Origin: CAYMGM01 sp964390005
GTDB taxonomy: Bacteria > Pseudomonadota > Alphaproteobacteria > UBA9219
Length of the DNA stretch: 64,000 nt
Assembly: GCA_964390005.1 (NCBI GenBank)
Contig: CAYMGM010000001.1
Coordinates: forward strand, 558,001 to 622,000
Direction of reading: 5' to 3'
The notes beneath the pieces are model-generated. The model was not told the DNA's origin. It searched no databases and saw nothing but the letters and a program-made list of their open reading frames with translations. How positions within the stretch are numbered: the stretch's first letter is position 1; every line of letters begins with the position of its first letter. This document shows, piece by piece, positions 17,968 through 25,819 of this stretch. Both the position numbers and the translations under genes were made by a program.

Positions 17968-18909
17968 ATGTGTCCCTTTGATGCCGCCAACCCCACCGCC
18001 CTTGATGATAAAGCGCTGCCCAGCGCTGCCATGGACGGTGTCCTCATGCAAAAAACGCTGGCAGGCCCCGTAACCTGCACGGGTGTTGGCGTTCATGGCG
18101 GTCAAAAGGTCACCATGCGTTTGGTCCCTGCCCCTGAAAATACAGGCATTGTCTTCTTCCGTACCGATCTGGTCAACGGCGCCCGCACGATCAAAGCGCG
18201 CTGGGACAATGTGGTCGATACACGCCTTTGCACCGTCCTTGGCAACGAACATGGCGGGAAAGTCGGCACGGTCGAGCATTTGATGGCGGCCCTGCGCGCC
18301 ATGGAAATCGATAACGTTCTTGTCGAAATCGACGGCCCTGAAGTGCCCATCATGGATGGAAGCGCCGATCCCTTTGTTTTCCTTTTGGAAATGGCTGGGA
18401 CAACGTCGCAAAACGCCTTGCGGCAAGAAATTGTCGTCTTGAAGAAAATCTCGATCGAAGACAATGGCCGCAGCGCCAGCCTGACCCCTGCGCCCGGCTG
18501 CCATTTCAGCCTTGATATTCGCTTTCCGCATAAGCTGATCCAGACGCAAAGCTATGATTTTGCCCTGTCGCGGAGCACCTTTAAGACCGAAATTGGCCGC
18601 GCCCGTACCTTTGGCTTTTTTGAAGAAGTTGAACAACTTCATAAAATGGGCTTGGGCCGCGGCGGCTCGCTGGATAACGCCATCATCATCAAAGATGACG
18701 GCATTATGAACGAAGGCGGTCTGCGCTATCAGAACGAGTTTGTCCGCCATAAGCTGTTGGATGCCGTTGGCGATATGGCTTTGGCTGGCGCACCGATCCG
18801 CGGCCACTTTATCGGCGATTGCACGGGGCACGCGATGAACAACAAGCTTTTGCATGCGTTGTTTGCCGATCCTGAAGCGTGGCGTTTGTCGGGGGCCGAA
18901 TCTTACTAA
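17968..18909 (+). CDS. lpxC: UDP-3-O-acyl-N-acetylglucosamine deacetylase (LpxC)
   Basis: First committed step of lipid A synthesis, zinc dependent and cytosolic. Zinc ligands are in place: GTVEHLMAAL (His about 104), RHKLLDAVGD (His about 261, Asp about 265) and the catalytic His in TGHAMNN (about 288). GVGVHGG near residue 42 and PIMDGSADPF are also family motifs. Length is 313 aa. The start is uncertain: GTG 17965, ATG 17968 and ATG 18031 are all in frame, and the first 20 residues have no clear counterpart in the family. A terminator follows. Confidence 0.95.
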   Translation: MCPFDAANPTALDDKALPSAAMDGVLMQKTLAGPVTCTGVGVHGGQKVTMRLVPAPENTGIVFFRTDLVNGARTIKARWDNVVDTRLCTVLGNEHGGKVGTVEHLMAALRAMEIDNVLVEIDGPEVPIMDGSADPFVFLLEMAGTTSQNALRQEIVVLKKISIEDNGRSASLTPAPGCHFSLDIRFPHKLIQTQSYDFALSRSTFKTEIGRARTFGFFEEVEQLHKMGLGRGGSLDNAIIIKDDGIMNEGGLRYQNEFVRHKLLDAVGDMALAGAPIRGHFIGDCTGHAMNNKLLHALFADPEAWRLSGAESY

Positions 18910-18939
18910 GCGAGTCGGTTCTTTTCTGATTTTAACCTT

Positions 18940-18981
18940 AAAAGCCGCGAAACCTTAAGATGGTTTTTGGCGGCTTTTTTG
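18940..18981 (+). terminator. Terminator after lpxC
   Basis: Outer stem AAAAGCCGC (18940-18948) with GCGGCTTTT, inner AAACC/GGTTT pairing, then TTTTTTG. Typical intrinsic terminator. Confidence 0.85.
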
Positions 18982-19028
18982 TTATCTTTATGAAAACAAA
19001 GAAAAATCCTAAAACATTCAGGAAAGTT

Positions 19029-19059
19029 TTGATCTATTTGCTAAAAAATGGTATATAAT
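19029..19059 (+). promoter_or_regulatory. Candidate sigma70 promoter of carD or its leader RNA
   Basis: TTGATC at 19029-19034 and a perfect TATAAT at 19054-19059, with a 19-nt spacer. A start point near 19066 would give a leader of about 320 nt before carD. Confidence 0.5.
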
Positions 19060-19065
19060 TACCTA

Positions 19066-19290
19066 ACGGCAACGATGCTGGCAAACGGCAGGAAAGGCGA
19101 AAGAGCCCCCCACTCCCCCAAATAATCGCGGCGCTTCTTAAGAAATACGACCGCTAAAGCCGTCATGTCTATCAGTTCTTTGACAGAACACATGTCACGG
19201 CAAGGGAAGAAGGCAAAGGTTTTTTCGTGTCCCAAGAGGACGTTTGGTCTTCTTTTTTCTTTTGCGAAAAAAGAAGCGTCCTATTTTTGT
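19066..19290 (+). ncRNA. Candidate structured leader or small RNA upstream of carD
   Basis: Downstream of the candidate promoter come a hairpin GCCGTCATGT...ACATGTCACGGC (19159-19201, with an inner GTTCT/AGAAC helix) and then a strong hairpin: AGGACG (19237-19242) plus CTTCTTTTTTC (19249-19259) pairing with GAAAAAAGAAG (19266-19276) plus CGTCCT (19277-19282), followed by ATTTTTG. That is terminator-like. GCCCCCC at 19105-19111 could also pair with the carD ribosome site GAGGGGGC (19373-19380). No known RNA family recognised. Confidence 0.3.
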
Positions 19291-19389
19291 CATGATCGTA
19301 TGGTAAAGATAGCCCCGCCAATGGGTTAGCGTAAGAAGAACGAAGCGCGTATTTAAGTAGTCTCAAACAGCCGAGGGGGCAAAAGCATC

Positions 19390-19905
19390 ATGACTGAGAA
19401 GCTTGAGTTCAAAAAGGGCGATTTTGTTGTTTATCCGGCCCATGGGGTCGGTCGTGTCGAAGGGGTCGATACGTTTACAGTAGCAGGGCAAACAGTTTCT
19501 CTGTACTCCATCATGTTTGAACAAGACCGGATGCGGCTGAAGGTTCCGGTTGCTAAGGCTAAAAGCTCGGGGCTTCGTCGCCTCAGCTCACGCGATCGCA
19601 TCAAGGAAGCGCTATCGACATTGCAAGGCAAGTCTAAGGTCCGCCGCGTGATGTGGAGCCGTCGGGCGCAGGAATATGAATCAAAGATCAATTCGGGCGA
19701 TCCCGTCTCGATCGCCGAAGTGGTGCGCGACTTGCACCGTGGCGCCGATCAGCCGGAACACTCGTACAGCGAACGCCAGATCTATCAGGCGGCGTTAGAG
19801 CGTCTGGCCCGCGAATTGGCGGCGGTCGAAAAGATCGATCAGGAAAAAGCGACACAGAAGCTGGAAGGCGTTCTGTCGAAAGAAAAGGAAAAGAAAGCCG
19901 CTTAA
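19390..19905 (+). CDS. carD: CarD/CdnL-family transcriptional regulator
   Basis: RNA polymerase-binding factor that stabilises open complexes at promoters, including rRNA promoters, in alphaproteobacteria. The 171-aa protein begins with the polymerase-interacting Tudor-like domain (FKKGDFVVYPAHGVGRVEGV, ending near KVPVAKA, residues 7-57) and continues with a helical C-terminal domain (MWSRRAQEYESKINSGD...ERQIYQAALERLA). The tail is Lys/Glu rich. The ribosome site GAGGGGG lies about 10 nt before the ATG. Its long, structured 5' region suggests post-transcriptional control. Confidence 0.93.
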   Translation: MTEKLEFKKGDFVVYPAHGVGRVEGVDTFTVAGQTVSLYSIMFEQDRMRLKVPVAKAKSSGLRRLSSRDRIKEALSTLQGKSKVRRVMWSRRAQEYESKINSGDPVSIAEVVRDLHRGADQPEHSYSERQIYQAALERLARELAAVEKIDQEKATQKLEGVLSKEKEKKAA

Positions 19906-19931
19906 CGGTTTTTCTTCTGGATACAGTGAAA

Positions 19932-19971
19932 AGAAAAAGGGCGGGATTTTCCCGCCCTTTTTCTTCGCTTT
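19932..19971 (+). terminator. Terminator after carD
   Basis: 14-bp stem AGAAAAAGGGCGGG (19932-19945) with CCCGCCCTTTTTCT (19951-19964). It can also act on the opposing 296-aa gene. Confidence 0.88.
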
Positions 19972-19984
19972 GAAAGCAGAGACG

Positions 19985-20875
19985 TTAAACATTCTCTTTC
20001 TTGGCCGCGACACGCGCGGTTACGCGCCGCCACGCTTCGGGATAGGTCGGCGTACGCAACATCAAGCTTGTTTCAAAGCTAGCGCGCGAAGCCATATTGG
20101 TCTCATCAGGACCGACCTTAAATTTGGCCTGCATAACACGCTGAGAAACCCCGCGTGAAATAACGGCTGCAGCAGCTAATTCAGGCGATCCCAGCGGCAT
20201 ACGAACGACCGATAGCGCCTCTTTTTCACAGACAAGGGTATAGAGCCCACGCGCGGTGCGCCAAATCATCCCATCAAGATCGACTTTTGTTCCGCCGATT
20301 GCACCAATGTTACGTGTCAAAATATCAAAAGCCGTGGCTTGAAAACTATCGTCTAGCCCCGTTTTTCCCTGCAACAAAGAGGGGACAATCCCCAACTCCA
20401 TCGCCTTAAAATCTTGTGTCAATTGCTGAGCCGCATCTGTATTGATACGGCTTGATAGAGCGATCGCCTTCGGAAGAATCTCTTTCATATAAGCAGGAAA
20501 GGCGGCTTCTGCCATATTGCGATAAATCAAATGATCGCGCAGCACTTCAAGGTTAGGCTGAAAAATAGAGGGGTTTTTAACGGCCCCCAATTTCACCAAG
20601 GCCTGCATACGATCAAGAAAACAATCCGTTTGATCCAGCGAGCACCATGTCAGCTCTTCATCTTGATCCAAAAGCTGAAACGTCGTCATGATTTTCAAAA
20701 AAGCGTCAGGCATAACCTTTCGGGAAACGGCATCGATCAATTCCCGGTTAGCTTCCATGCATTGCTCTTTAGCGAGAAGGTCATAAAATACGGTCGCATT
20801 CTGGACGCAGAACGCTGCCGTTTCATTCGGAAGGCGTTTCATATAATTAGAAAAAGATTCACTGGGTTCGAGCAT
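19985..20875 (-). CDS. Hypothetical 296-aa helical protein
   Basis: Unrecognised. Mostly helical and soluble by composition, with no signal peptide or membrane span. Notable segments are DEELTWCSLDQTDCFLDRM (about residues 72-90), a glycine-containing turn GAIGGTKVDLDGMIWRTARG (about 190-210) and a basic C-terminus. AAGGAG lies 9 nt upstream of the ATG. It is convergent with carD and divergent from the phosphoesterase-like gene. GC content looks lower than that of carD and the later pcrA gene. Confidence 0.7.
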   Translation of the reverse strand: MLEPSESFSNYMKRLPNETAAFCVQNATVFYDLLAKEQCMEANRELIDAVSRKVMPDAFLKIMTTFQLLDQDEELTWCSLDQTDCFLDRMQALVKLGAVKNPSIFQPNLEVLRDHLIYRNMAEAAFPAYMKEILPKAIALSSRINTDAAQQLTQDFKAMELGIVPSLLQGKTGLDDSFQATAFDILTRNIGAIGGTKVDLDGMIWRTARGLYTLVCEKEALSVVRMPLGSPELAAAAVISRGVSQRVMQAKFKVGPDETNMASRASFETSLMLRTPTYPEAWRRVTARVAAKKENV

Positions 20876-21061
20876 TTTTTAAAACTCCTTATGAAATAAG
20901 ACGAAAGAAGATAAACACAGACTATCCTTTTTATCTACCCCCAAAAGACCATTTCGGATTCGTCCCGTTCCCCGTCTGTTTCGCTTTGCACAAACTAACT
21001 GTGGGCAGAGCTGTGGAAAACGCATACTATATCTTGCATAGAAACTGAGTCGGAGTCACAG

Positions 21062-22117
21062 GTGAAAAAGGTTGTTAACCAAGCGCCTCTCCCAGCCGCC
21101 CAAGGCTCCATACAAGAGCCCCCCGGCCCTACTCAAGAGCAAGGTACCGCCATGCGTCCTATGAATGAAAAGTTTGCCGATCTGGGTCTGCCGCGCCGTA
21201 TTTGGGCGATCGGCGCTATTTGCGGCGATAAAGACCGTTTAGCCGCCTTGCACGATCATTTGGCCACCCGCTTTGCTGTGCGCGATCAGTTGATCTATAT
21301 GGGACAATATGTGGGGGCCACGGCCTCGCCCGACGTCAATAACGGCACATTGGACGAGATTTTAGCCTTCCGCGCCGCCCTTCTCTCTAAAAACGGGATA
21401 GAGCCTTCTGATTTCGTTTATCTGCGAGGCCCAGCCGAAGAAGCTTGGCAGCGCCTGCTGCGCTTACAATTTACCCCTGTCCCGACCCAGACGCTTGAAA
21501 AGCTATTAGATGCCGGTGCCGAAGCCTATTTGCGCCTTTACGGCCAAAGCGTTCAAGAAGCGCGGAGCATCGCGCGCGCTGGCAGCGTATCGATCACGCG
21601 CTGGACCAATCATCTGCGCAATATTTCGCGGCTTTCGGAAGGTCATGAGCCTCTCTTCTGCTCCATGCGCCGGGCCGCTTTTACCAGCGATCATGCCGCG
21701 GACCTTGCCGAGGCAGGCCGCGTTTTGTTTGTCCCGGCTGGTTTTCGGGAATCCATGCCCTTGGAAGACCAAGGCGACAATTTATGGTTTGGCGGGGCCG
21801 GTTTCTCGTTTTCGGAAGACATTGCTGAAAAATACAGCCGCATTGTCCGTGGCTATGATCCGCGTCAGGTCGGGATCAGCACCGAGACCTTAGCCGTGAC
21901 ACTGGATGGCGGCGCGGGTCGCGGCGGCCCGCTTGTCTGCGGCTGCTTCGACACCAGGGGCCGTTTGCGCGAAATCGTGGCTGTTGGCGGCCGCGGCGCT
22001 GTCGAATCCATCCCCTTCAAAGATCGCGTGCAGGCCGAGCCGAAGCTGGCCCCCTTTACGCAGCCGCCTTTGGCCGCTTTTTGGGGCGCACAAACCACCC
22101 TGAGCGCATCCAACTAA
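21062..22117 (+). CDS. Metallophosphoesterase-like protein lacking metal ligands (pseudo-phosphatase)
   Basis: The fold order resembles PPP/ApaH-type calcineurin-like phosphoesterases, but each metal motif is altered. GDIHG becomes GAICG (residues 51-55), GDYVDRG becomes GQYVGAT (81-87), RGNHE becomes RGPAEE (122-127) and xHAGL becomes VPAGF (224-228). Surrounding hydrophobic strands (RIWAIG, DQLIYMG, DFVYLRG, RVLFVPAG) keep the family pattern. I infer a non-catalytic, possibly binding or regulatory, protein. It begins at GTG 21062, with CGGAG about 7 nt upstream; ATG 21152 is an alternative that drops the Pro/Gln-rich N-terminus. A GGDEF cyclase gene follows on the same strand. Confidence 0.65.
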   Translation: MKKVVNQAPLPAAQGSIQEPPGPTQEQGTAMRPMNEKFADLGLPRRIWAIGAICGDKDRLAALHDHLATRFAVRDQLIYMGQYVGATASPDVNNGTLDEILAFRAALLSKNGIEPSDFVYLRGPAEEAWQRLLRLQFTPVPTQTLEKLLDAGAEAYLRLYGQSVQEARSIARAGSVSITRWTNHLRNISRLSEGHEPLFCSMRRAAFTSDHAADLAEAGRVLFVPAGFRESMPLEDQGDNLWFGGAGFSFSEDIAEKYSRIVRGYDPRQVGISTETLAVTLDGGAGRGGPLVCGCFDTRGRLREIVAVGGRGAVESIPFKDRVQAEPKLAPFTQPPLAAFWGAQTTLSASN

Positions 22118-22203
22118 GGCCTTCATCTTATTGACTCCGGCTCTTGCTCTTCGGGGCGAAGCGCTTTAAGAGCATAGGGAGACCTTTGCAGGGAGGAGCC
22201 CCC

Positions 22204-23304
22204 GTGATTCCAGAAGACAATACACAATCTCACGCCCAAGCGTGGGCCCAAGCCACCATGACAGCGCTGACACGGGACAGCTTAGCGCCAACGCCTGAGA
22301 ATTATGCTGTTTATTACACCTATTTTTCCGGCAAAGACCCCGACCTTAAGATGGCCATAGACGCCTTGCTGACCGAGTTCGGCGTGTTGACGCAAAACCA
22401 ATGCTCTGAGCTTTACAAAGCGCACATTGGGATGGAAGCCGAACGCGAAGTTCTGAACGCGACCTCGGCGACGATTGAAACCGAGTTAAAGCGCGTCATG
22501 GGCGTCATCGGCAAGTCGGCAGAGGGCGCGACCGCTTTCAATAGAACATTGGATAGCTTTAAAGGCGATTTGCAAACCAACGACCTTTCGCTTGACCAGT
22601 TACGCACGGCTGTCGCGCGCGTTGCCAATGAAACGCGCATCATGGCCGAGCAGAACCAGCGTTTACATTCGCAGCTCAGCCAGTCCAACCAACAATTGAC
22701 CGAGATGCGCTTTAATTTAGAGCGCGTGCGCAAAGATTCTCTGTTGGATCCCTTGACCGAGATTGGCAACCGCAAGTTCTTTGCGACCGAGCTAGAACGC
22801 TGCGCGACGGAAGCCGCAGAATCAGGCGCGCCGCTGTCTATCTTGATGGCCGACATCGACTTTTTCAAAAAGTTCAACGACACCTTTGGCCACCTTGTCG
22901 GCGACCAAGTCTTACGCCTTGTCGCGCGCACGCTGATTGAAAACTTGAAAGGCCGCGATATCATCGCGCGTTACGGCGGTGAAGAATTTGTTATTCTGCT
23001 GCCGCAAACAGCCGTCAACGATGCCGAACGCGTGGCAAACCTTTTGCGACATAACCTTTCGACCAAACAGGTTTTGCGCAAAAAAACAAACGAAACGCTG
23101 GGGATTGTCACCATCTCGATGGGCGCAACCGAATATTGCCCCGGCGAGACGTTGGATTCAATGATCGCACGCGCCGACGCCGCGCTGTACGATGCCAAGC
23201 AAACAGGCCGCAATAAGGTCATGGTGCGCGCATTATCCGAAGATGAAAAACGCGTCATCAAGCAAACGGCACCGCAATCGCCAGCACCGATAAGCGACCT
23301 TTGA
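22204..23304 (+). CDS. GGDEF-domain diguanylate cyclase
   Basis: Predicted to make cyclic di-GMP from two GTP. N-terminal about 100 residues form a helical domain (TALTRDSLAPTPENYAVYY) found ahead of GGDEF in many alphaproteobacterial cyclases; then a coiled coil (about 125-180); then the cyclase domain with DPLTEIGNR (182-190), DIDFFKKFND and active site RYGGEEF (256-262). The inhibitory-site position reads KGRD (249-252) rather than RxxD, so product inhibition may be weak. No membrane segments. GTG 22204 is preferred because GGAGGAG (22192-22198) lies 5 nt upstream. pcrA starts 7 bp after its stop, suggesting co-transcription. Confidence 0.92.
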   Translation: MIPEDNTQSHAQAWAQATMTALTRDSLAPTPENYAVYYTYFSGKDPDLKMAIDALLTEFGVLTQNQCSELYKAHIGMEAEREVLNATSATIETELKRVMGVIGKSAEGATAFNRTLDSFKGDLQTNDLSLDQLRTAVARVANETRIMAEQNQRLHSQLSQSNQQLTEMRFNLERVRKDSLLDPLTEIGNRKFFATELERCATEAAESGAPLSILMADIDFFKKFNDTFGHLVGDQVLRLVARTLIENLKGRDIIARYGGEEFVILLPQTAVNDAERVANLLRHNLSTKQVLRKKTNETLGIVTISMGATEYCPGETLDSMIARADAALYDAKQTGRNKVMVRALSEDEKRVIKQTAPQSPAPISDL

Positions 23305-23311
23305 TCGCCCA

Positions 23312-25585
23312 ATGACGGACCAATCTTTAGCCACGCGCCATGATGCGCTTGATCCCCCCTATTTGGCAGGCTTGAATGCCTGTCAGCGCGCGGCTGTTGA
23401 ATCGTTGGATGGCCCCGTCTTGGTTCTGGCGGGCGCTGGAACGGGCAAAACGCGCGCGTTGACGGCAAGATTGGCGCATTTGTTGGTGACGGGCAAAGCG
23501 GTGCCCGGCCAAATCATGGCGCTGACCTTCACCAACAAAGCCGCCGCTGAAATTCGTGATCGTGTCAGCGCTTTGCTCGGGCGCTCGGTCGAAGGCTGGT
23601 TTCTTGGGACCTTCCACGCTTTGGCCGCACGGCTGTTGCGCCCACATGCCGAATTGGTTGGCCTTAAACCCAACTTCACCATTCTTGGCACCGACGACCA
23701 GCTGCGCCTTGTCAAGCAACTGCTGGAAGCCGAAAACATCGACGATAAAAAGTCGCCGCCACGCGCCGTTTTAGCGATGATCGATCGCTGGAAAGATCGC
23801 GGTCTGCGCCCCTCAGAAGTCGCGAACGAGCGCTTTGACCTCGCAAACGGCAAAACGCCAAAGATCTATGCCGCGTATCAAGAACGGTTGCGTGAGCTGA
23901 ATGCTTGCGATTTTGGCGACCTTTTGTTGCATCAACTGACCTTGCTCAAAGAAAATCCCGACATTCTCGCAAACTTCCAAAATCGCTTTCGCTATTTGCT
24001 GGTTGACGAGTATCAAGACACCAACGTTGCGCAATATCTTTGGCTGCGCCTGTTGGCTATGGGGCACCACAATATCTGCTGCGTCGGCGACGAAGACCAA
24101 TCGATCTATGGCTGGCGCGGTGCTGAAATCGGCAACATCCTGCGCTTTGAAGAAGACTTCCCCGGCGCCAAGGTTATCCGGTTGGAAGAAAACTATCGAT
24201 CGACCGGACATATTCTGGGGGCCGCCTCGGCGCTGATTGCCAACAACCAAATGCGCCTTGGCAAAACACTGTGGACCGATGCCGAAATGGGCGACAAGAT
24301 TCTGGTTCGCACCCTGTGGGATGGCATGGACGAAGCGCGTTGGGTAGGCGATGAAATCGAAGCGCTTCAACGACAAAAAATCCCTCTCAGCCAAATCGCC
24401 GTGATGGTTCGCGCAGGCTTTCAAACACGCGCCTTTGAAGAGCGTTTCATTCAACTGGGCCTGCCCTATCGCGTTTTGGTCGGCGCGCGTTTCTATGAGC
24501 GTCAAGAAATCCGCGACGCGATGGCTTATTTCCGCCTGCTTGTCAGCGCAGACGACGATCTCGCTTTCGAGCGCATTATCAACTTGCCTAAACGAGGGAT
24601 CGGTCCATCGACCCTTCAACAACTCAATGGCTTTGCGCGGCAAACGGGCCTTTCGCTGTTCGAGGGAAGCCTGCGCCTGATCGAAACCGATGAGATCAAA
24701 CCAAAGGTCCGCGCGACGCTGTCTAATCTGCTGATGGCTTTCGTTCGCTGGCGCAGTCTTTTCGATACGTTACCGCACCCCGAAGTCGCGCAAATTGTTT
24801 TGGATGAATCCGGCTATACCGGCATGTGGCAAGCGGACAAATCGCCCGAAGCGCCAGGTCGTCTTGAAAACCTGAAAGAACTGGTCAGCGCGATGGCCGA
24901 GTTCGATAGCCTGCCCGCCTTTTTAGAGCATGTCAGTCTGGTGATGGACACGGCCGACAACACAGATGTCGAGCAAGTGAGTTTGATGACCCTGCACGGC
25001 GCCAAGGGTCTTGAGTTCGATTATGTTTTCCTTCCCGGCTGGGAGGAAGAGATTTTCCCCTCGCGCCTGTCGCTGACCGAGAACGGCACGCAAGGTCTGG
25101 AAGAAGAGCGGCGGTTGGCTTATGTGGGCCTCACCCGCGCGCGGCGCAAGGCGATGGTCAGCCATGTCACCAACCGCTTTATGCATGGCAGCTTTATCAA
25201 CGCCCTTCCCTCGCGCTTTATTGGCGAATTGCCGGAACAGCATGTGCAGTTTGTCTCTAGCCTTGGGCGGGATTCGCGCATAGCCAGCAATGGTTGGGAC
25301 AGCCCGCGCGAACGCACGCCGTCGTTATGGCAGCAAATGCGGACGACCGACCGCGGCTTTGGACAAAAGGATTACGGCTCAACGTCGCGAACGCTGGAAA
25401 TCGAAAGCCGCGCGGTTGAGATTAAAACGCCGCGCCGCGACGATGGCCTGAACGTCGGTGACCGCGTTTCTCATGAAAAGTTTGGCCTTGGCACCGTCAA
25501 GCGCATCGATCACAACAAGCTGGATATTCTGTTCGACCGTGGCGGGCTGAAGAAAGTCATGGAACAGTTTGTTAAAGCCGTTTGA
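23312..25585 (+). CDS. pcrA: ATP-dependent 3'-5' DNA helicase, PcrA/UvrD family
   Basis: Superfamily 1A helicase in DNA repair and replication-conflict clearance. The 757-aa protein has the Walker A GAGTGKT (41-47), motif II DEYQDT (232-237), motif III GDEDQSIYGWRGA (259-271), motif IV RLEENYRST, motif V TLHGAKGLEFDYVF and motif VI AYVGLTRAR. The C-terminus carries the Tudor-like module GDRVSHEKFGLGTVKRID that contacts RNA polymerase in this family. Length is typical. UvrD and PcrA cannot be told apart with certainty by eye. Confidence 0.95.
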   Translation: MTDQSLATRHDALDPPYLAGLNACQRAAVESLDGPVLVLAGAGTGKTRALTARLAHLLVTGKAVPGQIMALTFTNKAAAEIRDRVSALLGRSVEGWFLGTFHALAARLLRPHAELVGLKPNFTILGTDDQLRLVKQLLEAENIDDKKSPPRAVLAMIDRWKDRGLRPSEVANERFDLANGKTPKIYAAYQERLRELNACDFGDLLLHQLTLLKENPDILANFQNRFRYLLVDEYQDTNVAQYLWLRLLAMGHHNICCVGDEDQSIYGWRGAEIGNILRFEEDFPGAKVIRLEENYRSTGHILGAASALIANNQMRLGKTLWTDAEMGDKILVRTLWDGMDEARWVGDEIEALQRQKIPLSQIAVMVRAGFQTRAFEERFIQLGLPYRVLVGARFYERQEIRDAMAYFRLLVSADDDLAFERIINLPKRGIGPSTLQQLNGFARQTGLSLFEGSLRLIETDEIKPKVRATLSNLLMAFVRWRSLFDTLPHPEVAQIVLDESGYTGMWQADKSPEAPGRLENLKELVSAMAEFDSLPAFLEHVSLVMDTADNTDVEQVSLMTLHGAKGLEFDYVFLPGWEEEIFPSRLSLTENGTQGLEEERRLAYVGLTRARRKAMVSHVTNRFMHGSFINALPSRFIGELPEQHVQFVSSLGRDSRIASNGWDSPRERTPSLWQQMRTTDRGFGQKDYGSTSRTLEIESRAVEIKTPRRDDGLNVGDRVSHEKFGLGTVKRIDHNKLDILFDRGGLKKVMEQFVKAV

Positions 25586-25654
25586 TTAAACAGCCATACG
25601 ATTAACCGAGCCAACCTTGCCGCCGTTATCGTCCCCCGACGCGCTGCAAAGATT

Positions 25655-25777
25655 TCATTCCGGCGCGACTTTCCAATCCGCCCAAAAGCCATATTCGCTC
25701 AACGGCTTGTTGTTAAAGCTGGAGCCAATCCACTTTACGGAAACGACAATGCGTGCCTTCCTCAGCCCTTGTTTCTG
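25655..25777 (-). pseudogene. Possible C-terminal remnant of a lost gene
   Basis: A 40-codon open stretch without a start codon, ending in TGA at 25655-25657. It encodes a protein-like C-terminus: RKARIVVSVKWIGSSF then NNKPLSEYGFWADWKVAPE. Upstream it is closed by TAA at 25778-25780, right beside the AT-rich HEPN gene. The balanced, aromatic-rich composition looks like decayed coding sequence rather than noise. Family not recognised. Confidence 0.3.
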
Positions 25778-25819
25778 TTACAGGTGCAATTGATGGAGAC
25801 GGATGGGATGGATTTGGCT

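Noticed and set aside
17896..18855. 319-codon minus-strand frame opposite lpxC
   Set aside because: Antisense to an intact lpxC with all zinc ligands; no independent support.
19066..19290. 6S RNA identification for the carD leader
   Set aside because: Lacks a long rod with a central open bubble closed by its own ends; only local hairpins are seen, so I leave the class open.
23312..25585. Defence-type helicase linked to the HEPN gene
   Set aside because: Motifs and the C-terminal Tudor module are those of housekeeping PcrA/UvrD, and the two genes are convergent.
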